This document shows positions 14,969-22,291 of a DNA stretch of 25,797 nucleotides, one piece after another. Every line of letters starts with the position of its first letter. Positions within the stretch are counted from its first letter, which is position 1. The stretch lies in the NCBI GenBank assembly GCA_000437895.1, contig FR902130.1:1-25797 (forward strand), given 5' to 3'. A model generated the notes under the pieces. It was not told the DNA's origin. It did not search any database and saw only the letters and a program-made list of their open reading frames with translations. A program made the position numbers and the translations under genes. The DNA comes from Clostridium sp. CAG:914. GTDB taxonomy: Bacteria > Bacillota_I > Bacilli_A > RF39 > UBA660.

Positions 14969-15367
14969 CTATTGATGATAATTCCATATATTTAGATGTC
15001 CTTTAGTTTCAATTGACTTTTTTAATGGTGTAACATCATCTAGTATCCAAGCATATCTGCCTTCTTTATATTTACCACAAATATATTCTTGATAATTATT
15101 TCTTTTTATTTTTTCTATATATTCTTTAGTCATATAGATACAATCTATTAAATTACATTTACAAATAATTTTTCCATAATTTAATGAATTATCTCCTAAT
15201 AACTCCATGAGGGTCTTATCTTCCTTCCACTCTCTTGGTATTTTTGTACTACTTGCGTGTATATATAATTCGCCACGATAAGATGTTTTCCAACTTCTCG
15301 TTTCTATTTTTTTCTTACCTTCTTTTATTAGAGTTGCAAAAGGTTCTTTTATACTTAATACTTTCAT
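14969..15367 (-). CDS. ASCH-domain protein
   Basis: The ATG at 15367 (MKVLSIKEPFA) is the real start, since GGTGAAATA precedes it and it overlaps the DUF4186 stop by one base (TAATG). An upstream in-frame ATG at 15400 lies inside that gene and has no ribosome binding site. The resulting 132 residues are one ASCH domain: LSIKEPFATLIKEGKKKIETRSWKTSYRGELYIHAS, then GKIICKCNLID and the C-terminal GRYAWILDDV. ASCH domains are related to PUA and bind RNA or act on modified nucleosides (some are N4-acetylcytidine amidohydrolases). The activity here is unknown. Tight overlap shows an operon with DUF4186. Confidence 0.85.
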   Translation of the reverse strand: MKVLSIKEPFATLIKEGKKKIETRSWKTSYRGELYIHASSTKIPREWKEDKTLMELLGDNSLNYGKIICKCNLIDCIYMTKEYIEKIKRNNYQEYICGKYKEGRYAWILDDVTPLKKSIETKGHLNIWNYHQ

Positions 15368-15741
15368 TATTTCACCTTTGTCATTTCTTTTTCTATCCAT
15401 ATCATTATAACATCTATAATATAATCTATTTGTTCTTTATTTAATTCTTTCTGTGGTTCTATCTTATGCCATTTATATAAACAATTTCTACAACAAGTTG
15501 CTGTTGCATGTTGTGAAATAAATACTGGATGCCCTTTCATTGGGGTCTGCTTTCCATCATTTGGTATATCTTTTGGTGCAAGTCTTTTATTTATAAAAGT
15601 ATATGCATGCTCTTTTATTTTCTCTATACCCTTTTCTTTGATATATTCTTTATCTTTTTCTTTTAAGTGAAATTTATTCCTAAAGTTTGATTTAGATAGT
15701 TTATTTAATATATTTTCTATTTCATTTCTTTTATTTATCAT
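15367..15741 (-). CDS. DUF4186 family protein
   Basis: The protein has 124 residues. KFHLKEKDKEYIKEKGIEKIKEHAYTFINKRLAP, NDGKQTPMKGHPVFISQHATATCCRNCLYKWH and EQIDYIIDVIMIWIEK are the full DUF4186 pattern as I know it. The conserved HATATCCRNCLYKWH has His and Cys residues suited to binding a metal, which is an inference. No function is established. It overlaps the ASCH gene by one base, so the two are co-translated and may act in one pathway. The ribosome binding site (AGAAAGATAA) is weak. Confidence 0.8.
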   Translation of the reverse strand: MINKRNEIENILNKLSKSNFRNKFHLKEKDKEYIKEKGIEKIKEHAYTFINKRLAPKDIPNDGKQTPMKGHPVFISQHATATCCRNCLYKWHKIEPQKELNKEQIDYIIDVIMIWIEKEMTKVK

Positions 15742-15772
15742 TTTTATTATCTTTCTATATCCTAAAAATAAA

Positions 15773-16234
15773 TTACTTTTGTATTATTTCACTATTTAAT
15801 AACTTATTAATAATTTTTATTTTACCTTTACCCTTTGTATTAGAAAATAATTCTAAATCTATTGCTTCCCATATTGGAACCCAACCAGTAATTAGTAATA
15901 TTTCTTTCCATATTACTTCATTATTGATATTGCTTGATAAAAACAAAAATATGATTCCTAAAATTAATAGACATATTTGTTTTATGTCAGTAATTTTGTG
16001 TTCTTGTATACTTTTATTATATTCTTCAATAAGTCCTTCTTTTAAGAACTCTTTACAATCTCTATTTATATTATTACATTTTACATTTATAACAATTTTT
16101 ATTTTTTCATTTTTTCTAATAGGTATAGCTTCCTTTATAATATATTTTATTAATTCATTTGATATTTTATTTTCATTATATTTTTCTACTAAATCATATT
16201 TATCATGTAAGTCAATTTCTATTATTTTTTCCAT
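15773..16234 (-). CDS. Membrane protein of unknown function
   Basis: I place the start at the ATG at 16234 (MEKIIEIDLHDKYDL) because AAGGG lies just before it; the longer frame from 16297 adds 21 residues without a ribosome binding site. The protein has about 153 residues. A soluble charged N-terminal 80 residues is followed by two close membrane helices (ICLLILGIIFLFLSS and WKEILLITGWVPIWEAI) and a short basic tail. The pattern resembles small bacterial proteins with a cytoplasmic domain before a hairpin membrane anchor. I recognise no named family. Confidence 0.65.
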   Translation of the reverse strand: MEKIIEIDLHDKYDLVEKYNENKISNELIKYIIKEAIPIRKNEKIKIVINVKCNNINRDCKEFLKEGLIEEYNKSIQEHKITDIKQICLLILGIIFLFLSSNINNEVIWKEILLITGWVPIWEAIDLELFSNTKGKGKIKIINKLLNSEIIQK

Positions 16235-16439
16235 TATTTTTTTCCCTTCTATAATTTTTATTGTTTTTCTATATCTAGTATTAAATACACTATTCAATAT
16301 ATAATTGGTAGCATAAATTTTCTATTATGTAATCAACATCTTTTTTTATTATATATTAAAACATATCTATTTTACTTATTTAAATCTTTATCTACTATTA
16401 CACATTTATAATTATTTTTCATAACAATTTCTCCAATAA

Positions 16440-16937
16440 TTAATCAAGTTCTTTTAATAATGTAGTATTCTTACCTCTTTCATTCTCATATTCATCAGTA
16501 ACAACATAATTATCTTTTAACATATTATTTAACGAATAAACATTATCTGAACACACTTTTGTAAATATATATTTTTTGTTAATACTCTTACAGTATTCAT
16601 CTAAAATTTTCATCATTTGTCTTTGATAACCATTGCCAACATAATTAGGATTAACCATTATAGGACCTAAAGATCCTACTAATTTTTCATCATAAGATAT
16701 ATTATGCTTTTTCAAACTTTTATTGTTTGATGGTATGTACATCATAGAGCATATCAAATTTTTATTATCATAATATAACCATATTTTTCCTTTATTATTT
16801 AATATTTCTATTATTTCTTCTTTAGTAAATGTTCCAAGCCATTCTGGATTTTCCATATTATCTCTAACATATTTATAAAGATACAAATAATCATCTAAAT
16901 TTACATTTTTAGATACACAATTTAAATTTTCTAACAT
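16440..16937 (-). CDS. GNAT acetyltransferase
   Basis: The protein has 165 residues. KIWLYYDNKNLICSMMYIP and VGSLGPIMVNPNYVGNGYQRQMMKILDEYCKSINKKYIFTKV fit GNAT motif A, with the pyrophosphate loop reading YVGNGYQ; motif B is SDNVYSLNNMLKDNYVV. The start at 16937 follows AGAAGGGAAAA, 11 bases after the previous GNAT gene, so it is in the deaminase-GNAT operon. The substrate is unknown. Small-molecule detoxification fits the neighbours but is an inference. Confidence 0.8.
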   Translation of the reverse strand: MLENLNCVSKNVNLDDYLYLYKYVRDNMENPEWLGTFTKEEIIEILNNKGKIWLYYDNKNLICSMMYIPSNNKSLKKHNISYDEKLVGSLGPIMVNPNYVGNGYQRQMMKILDEYCKSINKKYIFTKVCSDNVYSLNNMLKDNYVVTDEYENERGKNTTLLKELD

Positions 16938-16948
16938 TGTTTTCCCTT

Positions 16949-17431
16949 CTATAATTTTTTAATATCTATTAATCCTCTTGTATGGTATCCTTGTTGTTCA
17001 TAAAATTTAATACCATTAGTATTATAGGCAAATACATCTATAATGATATATTCGCAATTAATACTTTTAAAATAGTTCTCTATTTTTTTCATTAATTGTT
17101 GTCCTATACCTTTACTTCTTGCTTTTTTAGAAATAATTAGTTCTGTTATTTTGCCACATTTTGGACATTTATAATCTAAATAATCATATTCATTATAGGA
17201 ACGAATACACCCCATTATTAATCCTATTGCTTTTTCTTTTTCTATAGCAAGATAACATTTTCCTTCATTATTTTTTATCTCTTCTAAATCTAATATTGCC
17301 ATCTTATCTCTATAGTCCGGATGTAATCTATCTAAGTTATCTTTATCTATAGTGATGATATACTCTTCAAGTTCTACTAATAAATCTTTTACATCTTCTA
17401 AATATTTATCTTCATATTCAATTATTTTCAT
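16949..17431 (-). CDS. GNAT acetyltransferase with a CPKC insert
   Basis: The protein has 160 residues. MKIIEYEDKYLEDVKDLLVELEEY and CYLAIEKEKAIGLIMG lead to ITELIISKKARSKGIGQQLMKKIENYFKS, with the acetyl-CoA loop RSKGIG, and then YNTNGIKFYEQQGYHTRG. Between the core strands is YLDYKCPKCGKITEL, a CPKC pair that looks like half a zinc knuckle. Its start overlaps the deaminase stop by four bases (ATGA), so the two are translated together. The acyl acceptor cannot be told from sequence. Confidence 0.85.
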   Translation of the reverse strand: MKIIEYEDKYLEDVKDLLVELEEYIITIDKDNLDRLHPDYRDKMAILDLEEIKNNEGKCYLAIEKEKAIGLIMGCIRSYNEYDYLDYKCPKCGKITELIISKKARSKGIGQQLMKKIENYFKSINCEYIIIDVFAYNTNGIKFYEQQGYHTRGLIDIKKL

Positions 17432-18183
17432 AATCTGTCATATCCCCACCAATTGGGAATTAATTCTTCTAATTTGATTATTTCATGAGTATCTATATTT
17501 TTTAATATTTCAATATCTTTGCTTGATTTAGATAACTGCATTAAGTATTCTCTACATGCTCCACATGGATAACCAACATTTCCTTTTGAATCAATACATA
17601 CAAGTTTAATTATTTCATTTTCCCCATTAGTTATCATATTTGCAATAGCATTTCTTTCAGCACACATTCCAAGCGATGATGCTGTATCAATGCAAACGCC
17701 TGTATATATATTATGATCTTTAGTTAATATTGTAGCAGAAACCTGTCCAGCACTAACCATACCAGAAACTTCTCTTTTATTTCTAACCTTATTTGCTTTT
17801 TCTATCAATTCTTCCCATACTGTATTTACGCTATATAAATATTCTATATGAATTGCATATACTCCGTTTTTTCTTATTGCTTCTTTGTATCCATCAAGTT
17901 TATTTACATTATTAATTGCTTCATTATAATCATTGGTAGAAGATGTTGTATATCTTGTTCCTTCCATAGTAAATAATTCTTCTAGTGAATTATAATAATT
18001 TACTTCTTTTACTTTAACATAAAACACACCTAAATTATTACTATTAAATTCAATAATATCATTTGTTTTTAATGTGCCATAATCTTTACCTGAATCTTTT
18101 TTATTTGCTCTTATTTCTACTTTTTTACTTCCATTTTTGATAGCCAAAGCTGCTCTATCATTAATATTTAATTTCATTGTCAT
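17428..18183 (-). CDS. ASCH domain fused to a cytidine/blasticidin-type deaminase
   Basis: The protein has 251 residues. Residues 1-115 form an ASCH domain (LAIKNGSKKVEIRANKKD, DIIEF, FYVKVKEV). Residues 120-251 are a cytidine-deaminase-fold domain with MVSAGQVSATILTKDHNIYTGVCID, the zinc and proton-relay site CAE at 174-176, and PCGAC at 206-210. These are all the ligands needed for hydrolytic deamination of a cytosine-like ring. The domain resembles small tetrameric cytidine deaminases and blasticidin-S deaminase; the substrate is not determined. The ASCH part may bind a modified base or RNA. It starts after GAGGAGGAG and is preceded by a leader peptide and terminator, suggesting induction. 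It is the first gene of an operon with two GNATs. Confidence 0.85.
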   Translation of the reverse strand: MTMKLNINDRAALAIKNGSKKVEIRANKKDSGKDYGTLKTNDIIEFNSNNLGVFYVKVKEVNYYNSLEELFTMEGTRYTTSSTNDYNEAINNVNKLDGYKEAIRKNGVYAIHIEYLYSVNTVWEELIEKANKVRNKREVSGMVSAGQVSATILTKDHNIYTGVCIDTASSLGMCAERNAIANMITNGENEIIKLVCIDSKGNVGYPCGACREYLMQLSKSSKDIEILKNIDTHEIIKLEELIPNWWGYDRL

Positions 18184-18199
18184 TTATATTCTCCTCCTC

Positions 18200-18228
18200 A
18201 AAAAAAATTCTGCATAATACAGAATCTT
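18200..18228 (-). terminator. Attenuator terminator before the ASCH-deaminase gene
   Basis: On the minus strand AAGATTCTG, a seven-base loop and CAGAATTTT form a nine-pair stem (one G-U) and are followed by a run of T. It ends 17 bases before the ATG, so it must be read through for expression. Confidence 0.8.
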
Positions 18229-18258
18229 CTAAAAAACAAAATAATAATTTTTATGTGC

Positions 18259-18324
18259 TTAAAATAATGTGATTGTGATTAATTCTGCATTACTAATTAA
18301 ATATAACATTAAATTATTCATCAT
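18259..18324 (-). CDS. Leader peptide of the ASCH-deaminase operon (21 residues)
   Basis: The ATG at 18324 (with a second ATG next to it) follows AAAGGAG by about 11 bases. The peptide begins MMNNLMLYLISN and ends ELITITLF, rich in Leu, Ile and Thr, and stops at 18259. It lies between a sigma-A promoter and the attenuator terminator. Its mid-region RNA (18281-18291, AATGCAGAATT) can pair over 11 bases with the first arm of the terminator and so act as an antiterminator. A hydrophobic leader whose translation controls RNA folding fits ribosome-stalling control, as for erm and cat genes, or amino-acid attenuation. Confidence 0.65.
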   Translation of the reverse strand: MMNNLMLYLISNAELITITLF

Positions 18325-18335
18325 TATTAATCACA
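18274..18335 (-). promoter_or_regulatory. Hairpin covering the leader-peptide start
   Basis: TGTGATTAAT (minus strand, 18335-18326, between ribosome binding site and ATG) is perfectly complementary to ATTAATCACA (18283-18274, inside the leader ORF). The second arm overlaps the antiterminator strand, so this hairpin and the antiterminator exclude each other. Confidence 0.65.
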
Positions 18336-18362
18336 CTCCTTTCAAGAATAATTTACGATATA

Positions 18363-18391
18363 AATATACTATATATTTTTTTAAAAGTCAA
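18363..18391 (-). promoter_or_regulatory. Sigma-A promoter of the ASCH-deaminase operon
   Basis: On the minus strand TTGACT (complement of 18386-18391), a 17-base spacer and TATATT (complement of 18363-18368). It starts immediately after the stop of the methyltransferase gene, so the deaminase operon has its own transcript starting near 18355. Confidence 0.75.
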
Positions 18392-19084
18392 TCAATTCAA
18401 ATTTTGATTATTAATTTCCAATATAAAACTTTCACATTCAGCAAATCCCGGTAAATCATTAATAATTTCATTCTTAATAATTCTTAAGTTACCTTTTTTA
18501 ATCTCTTTTATCATTCCAGCCATATTTTTAATTTTACATGAAGTATTAGCCACTAATACTTTTTTATTGTTATTAATATTTATTCGTTCAGAATTCAAAA
18601 AAGCATTGTTAACATCAGAAGAATATTCCTTTTTACCATCTCCCATTGCTATTACTAGGGCCTTACCATTTTCTTTTAAATGATTATAAATAAATTGATA
18701 AAATTTTTGCCTATGTTTTTCATTAACAAACATATGAATAACAGCAATAGAATATATAAAATCAAATTTTTCATCAATATTATCAGTAATCAAATCAAAT
18801 TGTTTAAAATTATTCTTGTATTTATTTTCAGTTAACTCATTACATTTTTGTATTGCACTAGTGGAGTAATCAACCGCTAAAACGTTATATCCATTATCTA
18901 GTAAATAAATAGCATCTCTTCCTTCACCACAACCTAGATCTAGTATTTTGTCATCTTTTGTTATATTATATTCGTTAATTGTATCAATAACTTCTCTACT
19001 AGATTTGTGTATTTCCCATAATTGACCTGTTTGATGAACCTGACTATATCTTTTTTCGTAAGCTTTGTAATAATCTTCCTTCAT
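18392..19084 (-). CDS. TehB-like SAM-dependent methyltransferase
   Basis: The protein has 230 residues. SAM motif I is ILDLGCGEGRDAIYLLDNGYNVLAVDYS, followed by FDLITDNIDEKFDFIYSIAVIHMF (motifs II-III) and a long variable C-terminus. The arrangement, with GEGRDAIYL, resembles TehB and thiopurine-type methyltransferases, which methylate small molecules such as tellurite or thiols. The acceptor here is unknown. The start follows ATGGAGG. It lies 12 bases after the double-GNAT gene, so the two form a short operon upstream of the deaminase promoter. Confidence 0.85.
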   Translation of the reverse strand: MKEDYYKAYEKRYSQVHQTGQLWEIHKSSREVIDTINEYNITKDDKILDLGCGEGRDAIYLLDNGYNVLAVDYSTSAIQKCNELTENKYKNNFKQFDLITDNIDEKFDFIYSIAVIHMFVNEKHRQKFYQFIYNHLKENGKALVIAMGDGKKEYSSDVNNAFLNSERININNNKKVLVANTSCKIKNMAGMIKEIKKGNLRIIKNEIINDLPGFAECESFILEINNQNLN

Positions 19085-19096
19085 AAAAAGCCTCCA

Positions 19097-20125
19097 TTAA
19101 TTTAAATCAATATAATATAAACTTTCACCATTTTTTAATTTTTCAATAAATTTTGCCCCAATTTTTTCATAGTAATTAATTAAATTTGATTTTAAATATA
19201 CTTTATTATATTTAAAAAATTTAGCTTCTTTCAATATTGCTTTATTTAACATTTTTGAATAGCCTAACCCTCTATATTCATCTTTTACATACATTGTGGC
19301 ATACCATGGTGTTAAATCCTTTCTCTCTTCTCCATCTGATTTAAGAAGTGAAACAAAACCAATCAATTCTTCGTTTATAGTTAAACCTAATATTGAAATA
19401 ACATTATCACTATTTAATATCTTATTTACTTTGTAAGTAACATATTCTTCTAAAGTCTTTTCTTTATTAGACCATTCTAAATAACATATTGTTACATATT
19501 CCTTTAAATACTTTATATTATTATTAATTCTTATTATTTGTATTTTATTTTTTTCTAAATATTCTTTTCTTGTTATTTCATAACAGTAACAATCAACTTT
19601 CTCAATTAATATTGTGTATTTAACTTTTTTGATTTTTTTTGTTCTATGAAAGCCAAATTTTTCCATTAGTTTCCAAGATGCTTGGTTATCAATAGCTACG
19701 CTTGTTTCTATTTTCTCTATGCCTACTTCATTAAACATATAATCAAGCATTAACTTTGTTGCTTCTGTACCAAAACCCATACTATGAAATTTAGAATCTA
19801 AAAACCATCCAACATCTCTTATACTATCAATATTTACATTGCCACTTTCATCATAACTATTTTGACAGCTAATTTGACCTATACATATATTTTGTGATTT
19901 TAATATTATAGACCATCTAAAAACATCTTTATTCTTTGCACTTTCTAATTTCTTATATTGCCACTTTTTTTCTTTATCCCAGTCATAATTAAATTTTCCT
20001 ACTAAGTAATACTTCGCAACATCTACATTACACAAGATTTCCCAAATTACCTTTAAATCTTCTTCTTGAGTAGGCCTTAAAATAAGATTTTCTGATTCTA
20101 ATATTTTTGAACCAATATATTTCAT
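19097..20125 (-). CDS. Two-domain GNAT acetyltransferase
   Basis: The ATG at 20125 (MKYIGSKILE) has GGTGA five bases upstream; an ATG four codons earlier lacks this. The protein has about 342 residues. The N-terminal half is RimJ/RimL-like: ESENLILRPTQEEDLKVIWE, VGWFLDSKFHSMGFGTEATKLMLDYMFNE, and NQASWKLMEKFGFHRTKKI. The C-terminal half is a second GNAT: IGFVSLL, YATMYVKDEYRGLGYSKMLNKAILKEA, and YYEKIGAKFIEKL. Both acetyl-CoA loops (FHSMGFGTEA, YRGLGYS) look complete, so both may be active. RimJ-type enzymes acetylate protein N-termini or drugs. It seems to be a fusion of two unlike GNATs rather than a tandem duplication. Confidence 0.85.
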   Translation of the reverse strand: MKYIGSKILESENLILRPTQEEDLKVIWEILCNVDVAKYYLVGKFNYDWDKEKKWQYKKLESAKNKDVFRWSIILKSQNICIGQISCQNSYDESGNVNIDSIRDVGWFLDSKFHSMGFGTEATKLMLDYMFNEVGIEKIETSVAIDNQASWKLMEKFGFHRTKKIKKVKYTILIEKVDCYCYEITRKEYLEKNKIQIIRINNNIKYLKEYVTICYLEWSNKEKTLEEYVTYKVNKILNSDNVISILGLTINEELIGFVSLLKSDGEERKDLTPWYATMYVKDEYRGLGYSKMLNKAILKEAKFFKYNKVYLKSNLINYYEKIGAKFIEKLKNGESLYYIDLN

Positions 20126-20182
20126 AAAAATCACCAATTATCTTTCAAACTATTATATATAGTATAATTTACAATATATGTT

Positions 20183-20478
20183 ATTATTATATATACTACA
20201 TTCCTTGTTCCGTTAAAACATAAAGAAGATATCTCCTCCACTATGAGCTAATTTGCTTTTAAACTTGAGGTCACAATTTGTGATTTCAAGTTGATTACCT
20301 CTTCTGGTGTTAATTGAAAACAAAATGTTTCATGAAACCTCATAATATTTCTTTTAATCGTTTGATTTATAATCCTTGTCTCAGTTTTGTATAATTTAGC
20401 AACATCTGATGATAAAATAACTTGTTTACCTCTTACTTCAAATATAATTTCTTCAATTTTTATATTTTCTTTTAACAC
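20183..20478 (-). pseudogene. ORF6N-domain gene, decayed
   Basis: From a GTG at 20478 with no ribosome binding site the frame reads VILSSDVAKLYKTETRIINQTIKRNIMRFHETFCFQLTPEEVINL, a typical ORF6N domain (phage antirepressor-like DNA binding). It stops at SLKAN. The next frame continues AHSGGDIFFMF and a third reads LTEQGM before a stop. These correspond to the normal HGGxxxxPYxFTEQG region that follows ORF6N. Complete proteins are about 200-300 residues, so frameshifts and a 3' deletion have inactivated it. A weak paired-repeat element lies upstream. Confidence 0.75.
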
Positions 20479-20550
20479 TTATAATATTTTTTTCTAAAAT
20501 TAATAAAAATATCAGTTTTTTACCATTTTTTTGACCTCTACTGAATAGTT

Positions 20551-20686
20551 GATTTACCCTTTATTTTAATGGTTTAGTGCCTATTTAAAACGCACACACA
20601 TTCTGCATGTGTTGTATAGGGGCTATGACTAGTTGAACTTTAAATTATATGTTGGTTATGTCTATCATATATACCACATTAACTCA
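20551..20686 (-). repeat. Possible fourth paired-repeat element (D)
   Basis: GATTTACCCTTTATTTTAAT at 20551 resembles the proximal repeat of element C. TTATGTCTATCATATATACC from about 20656, followed by ACATTAACT, resembles the distal repeat of A and C. The ACC cores are about 117 bases apart (112-114 in A to C). A hairpin, ACACAT/ATGTGT, lies between. The TTTACA box is not evident, so this copy is degenerate or coincidental. Otherwise the 256-base gap before the membrane-protein gene is empty. Confidence 0.35.
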
Positions 20687-20734
20687 ATATAGTTTTAGTA
20701 TTATAAATAGTTCATTCTACTATTAACTTGTAAT

Positions 20735-21127
20735 TTATTTGTTAGTTTTAAATCCATACTTACTAATAATATAAAGATATATTAAACTTATAATAGTTCC
20801 GACAAGTCCGTATACTGCATCAACAATATCTGTTGTATTCAGTATTGGTAAAAATATCTCATATATAAAGTTAGATAATATTATAACCATTCCAACAATT
20901 ATATTTGAATTATATTTTTTACCAAACAATTGTAATAAATAACCAATTAACACACATAGTAAAACACTCAATGTAAAATTAGTTATATGAGAATTTATAG
21001 TTTCATTTATTACAAAAATATAACTATTAAAAATATTAATCCATCTTATTACAACTAATATAAAGCAAAAAATAAAAATACTCACCAAAGATATTGAAGT
21101 TGATAATTTTGTTTCTAATTTTTTCAT
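20735..21127 (-). CDS. Small integral membrane protein, cargo of RhuM copy 3
   Basis: The protein has 130 residues with four predicted membrane helices: about 10-30 (ISLVSIFIFCFILVVIRW), 50-68 (LSVLLCVLIGYLLQLF), 75-95 (IIVGMVIILSNFIYEIFLPI) and 104-124 (AVYGLVGTIISLIYLYIIS). Both ends are basic, suggesting they are inside. It resembles VanZ-like small membrane proteins only in general layout; I recognise no firm family. The ATG follows GTGAGGT and lies 18 bases after the rhuM stop, so the two are in one operon. Confidence 0.65.
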   Translation of the reverse strand: MKKLETKLSTSISLVSIFIFCFILVVIRWINIFNSYIFVINETINSHITNFTLSVLLCVLIGYLLQLFGKKYNSNIIVGMVIILSNFIYEIFLPILNTTDIVDAVYGLVGTIISLIYLYIISKYGFKTNK

Positions 21128-21145
21128 ATATACCTCACATTCAAA

Positions 21146-22153
21146 CTATTTATTATTTTCTTCTAAATATTTTTTATACATCTCATCCATACTTGAAATA
21201 TATTCTCTATCTTGTTTTATTCTAAATTTTTCATATTCATTTTCTGCTTTTTCTAAAGCTTTTTTATGAGATACTTTGCCTGAATCACTTAAAACATTTT
21301 TATTTCTAAATTTTAATAATTCATCTGTTTCTTTAATCCAATCATTCATTGTCATTACTTGATGTTCTTCAGCCATATCTTCTGCATAATCTAAAAAGCT
21401 AATTGTGAGTCTTTCTAACTTTTTTAATTCTTCTTCATTTAAGTAATTTTTAGCTATACTAATATCATATTTCATTATCTTCCCATCAGGACTATTTTTC
21501 CAAGTGGTTAATCCCATATGTATTTTTTCACTATCTACTCTTTCATATATTAGTTCAGCAGCTGTTTTTCCAGTAATTGCATAATGTAATTTATTTTGAA
21601 CAATTTTAAAGAATGTATATGCTTCATCAGATTCTTTATTATAATCAATACTTGTAGCTTCAAATAAATCAGTTATTTTTTGATATTGTCTTCTTTCACT
21701 TAGTCTAATTTCTTTAATAGTTTGTAATAATTCATCATAATAGTCTTTACCAAACTTAGGACCATTTTTCATTTTCTCTGTATCTATTACAAAGCCCTTA
21801 ATCATATAATCTTTTAATATTTTAGTAGCCCAAATTCTAAATTTAGTTGCCTTTTTAGAATTAACTCTATATCCAACCGCAATAATAGCATCCAAATTAT
21901 AGAACTCTAATTCTCTGTTTACATTACGATTTCCTTCTTTTCGAACTACCGAGATTTTCTCAGTAGTTGAATTTTTATCAAGTTCATTATCTTCAAATAT
22001 ATTTTTTAAATGTAAACTTACATTGTCTGAACTGCAATCAAATACTTCTGCCATGCTTTTTTGAGTTAACCATATTGTTTCATCTTTTAATATAACATCA
22101 ACATTTACATTTCCTTCTTCTGTTTCATATAATAAAATATTGCTTTCTTTCAT
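21146..22153 (-). CDS. RhuM-family protein, copy 3
   Basis: The protein has 335 residues, full length. ETIWLTQKSMAEVFDCSSDNVSLHLKNIF (helix-turn-helix-like), FYNLDAIIAVGYRVNSKKATKFRIWATKIL, HYAITGKTAAELIYERVDSEKIHMGL and QVMTMNDWIKETDELLKFR follow the family pattern. The recognition-helix region (DCSSDNVSLHL) differs from copies 1 and 2, so its DNA target probably differs. The ATG follows AAGGGAGATG. It lies next to core genes, about 15 kb from the other rhuM genes, and no paired-repeat element is visible in the 138 bases upstream. Confidence 0.9.
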   Translation of the reverse strand: MKESNILLYETEEGNVNVDVILKDETIWLTQKSMAEVFDCSSDNVSLHLKNIFEDNELDKNSTTEKISVVRKEGNRNVNRELEFYNLDAIIAVGYRVNSKKATKFRIWATKILKDYMIKGFVIDTEKMKNGPKFGKDYYDELLQTIKEIRLSERRQYQKITDLFEATSIDYNKESDEAYTFFKIVQNKLHYAITGKTAAELIYERVDSEKIHMGLTTWKNSPDGKIMKYDISIAKNYLNEEELKKLERLTISFLDYAEDMAEEHQVMTMNDWIKETDELLKFRNKNVLSDSGKVSHKKALEKAENEYEKFRIKQDREYISSMDEMYKKYLEENNK

Positions 22154-22291
22154 TTATGTTTCATCTCCCTTCATTTTAGTTATTAAGTTAGGATATGTTT
22201 CCTTGTATGAGTGATGTGGTATGTGGAATTATATACTTCAAAGACTTCCTATTAAATAAATTTTATAATTTTTAGAAAAAATATGCTTTCT

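Noticed and set aside
15924..16304. Plus-strand ORF of 126 codons rich in Ile/Phe/Ser
   Set aside because: It is the complement of the membrane-protein gene; hydrophobicity comes from AT-rich codons and no start signal exists.
16372..16422. Minus-strand 16-codon ORF after GNAT with a GGAGAAA site
   Set aside because: It is too short to support and overlaps no structural signal; possibly a gene remnant.
18269..18454. Plus-strand ORF of 61 codons across the attenuator
   Set aside because: It has no ribosome binding site, and the promoter and hairpins on the other strand explain the conservation-like features.
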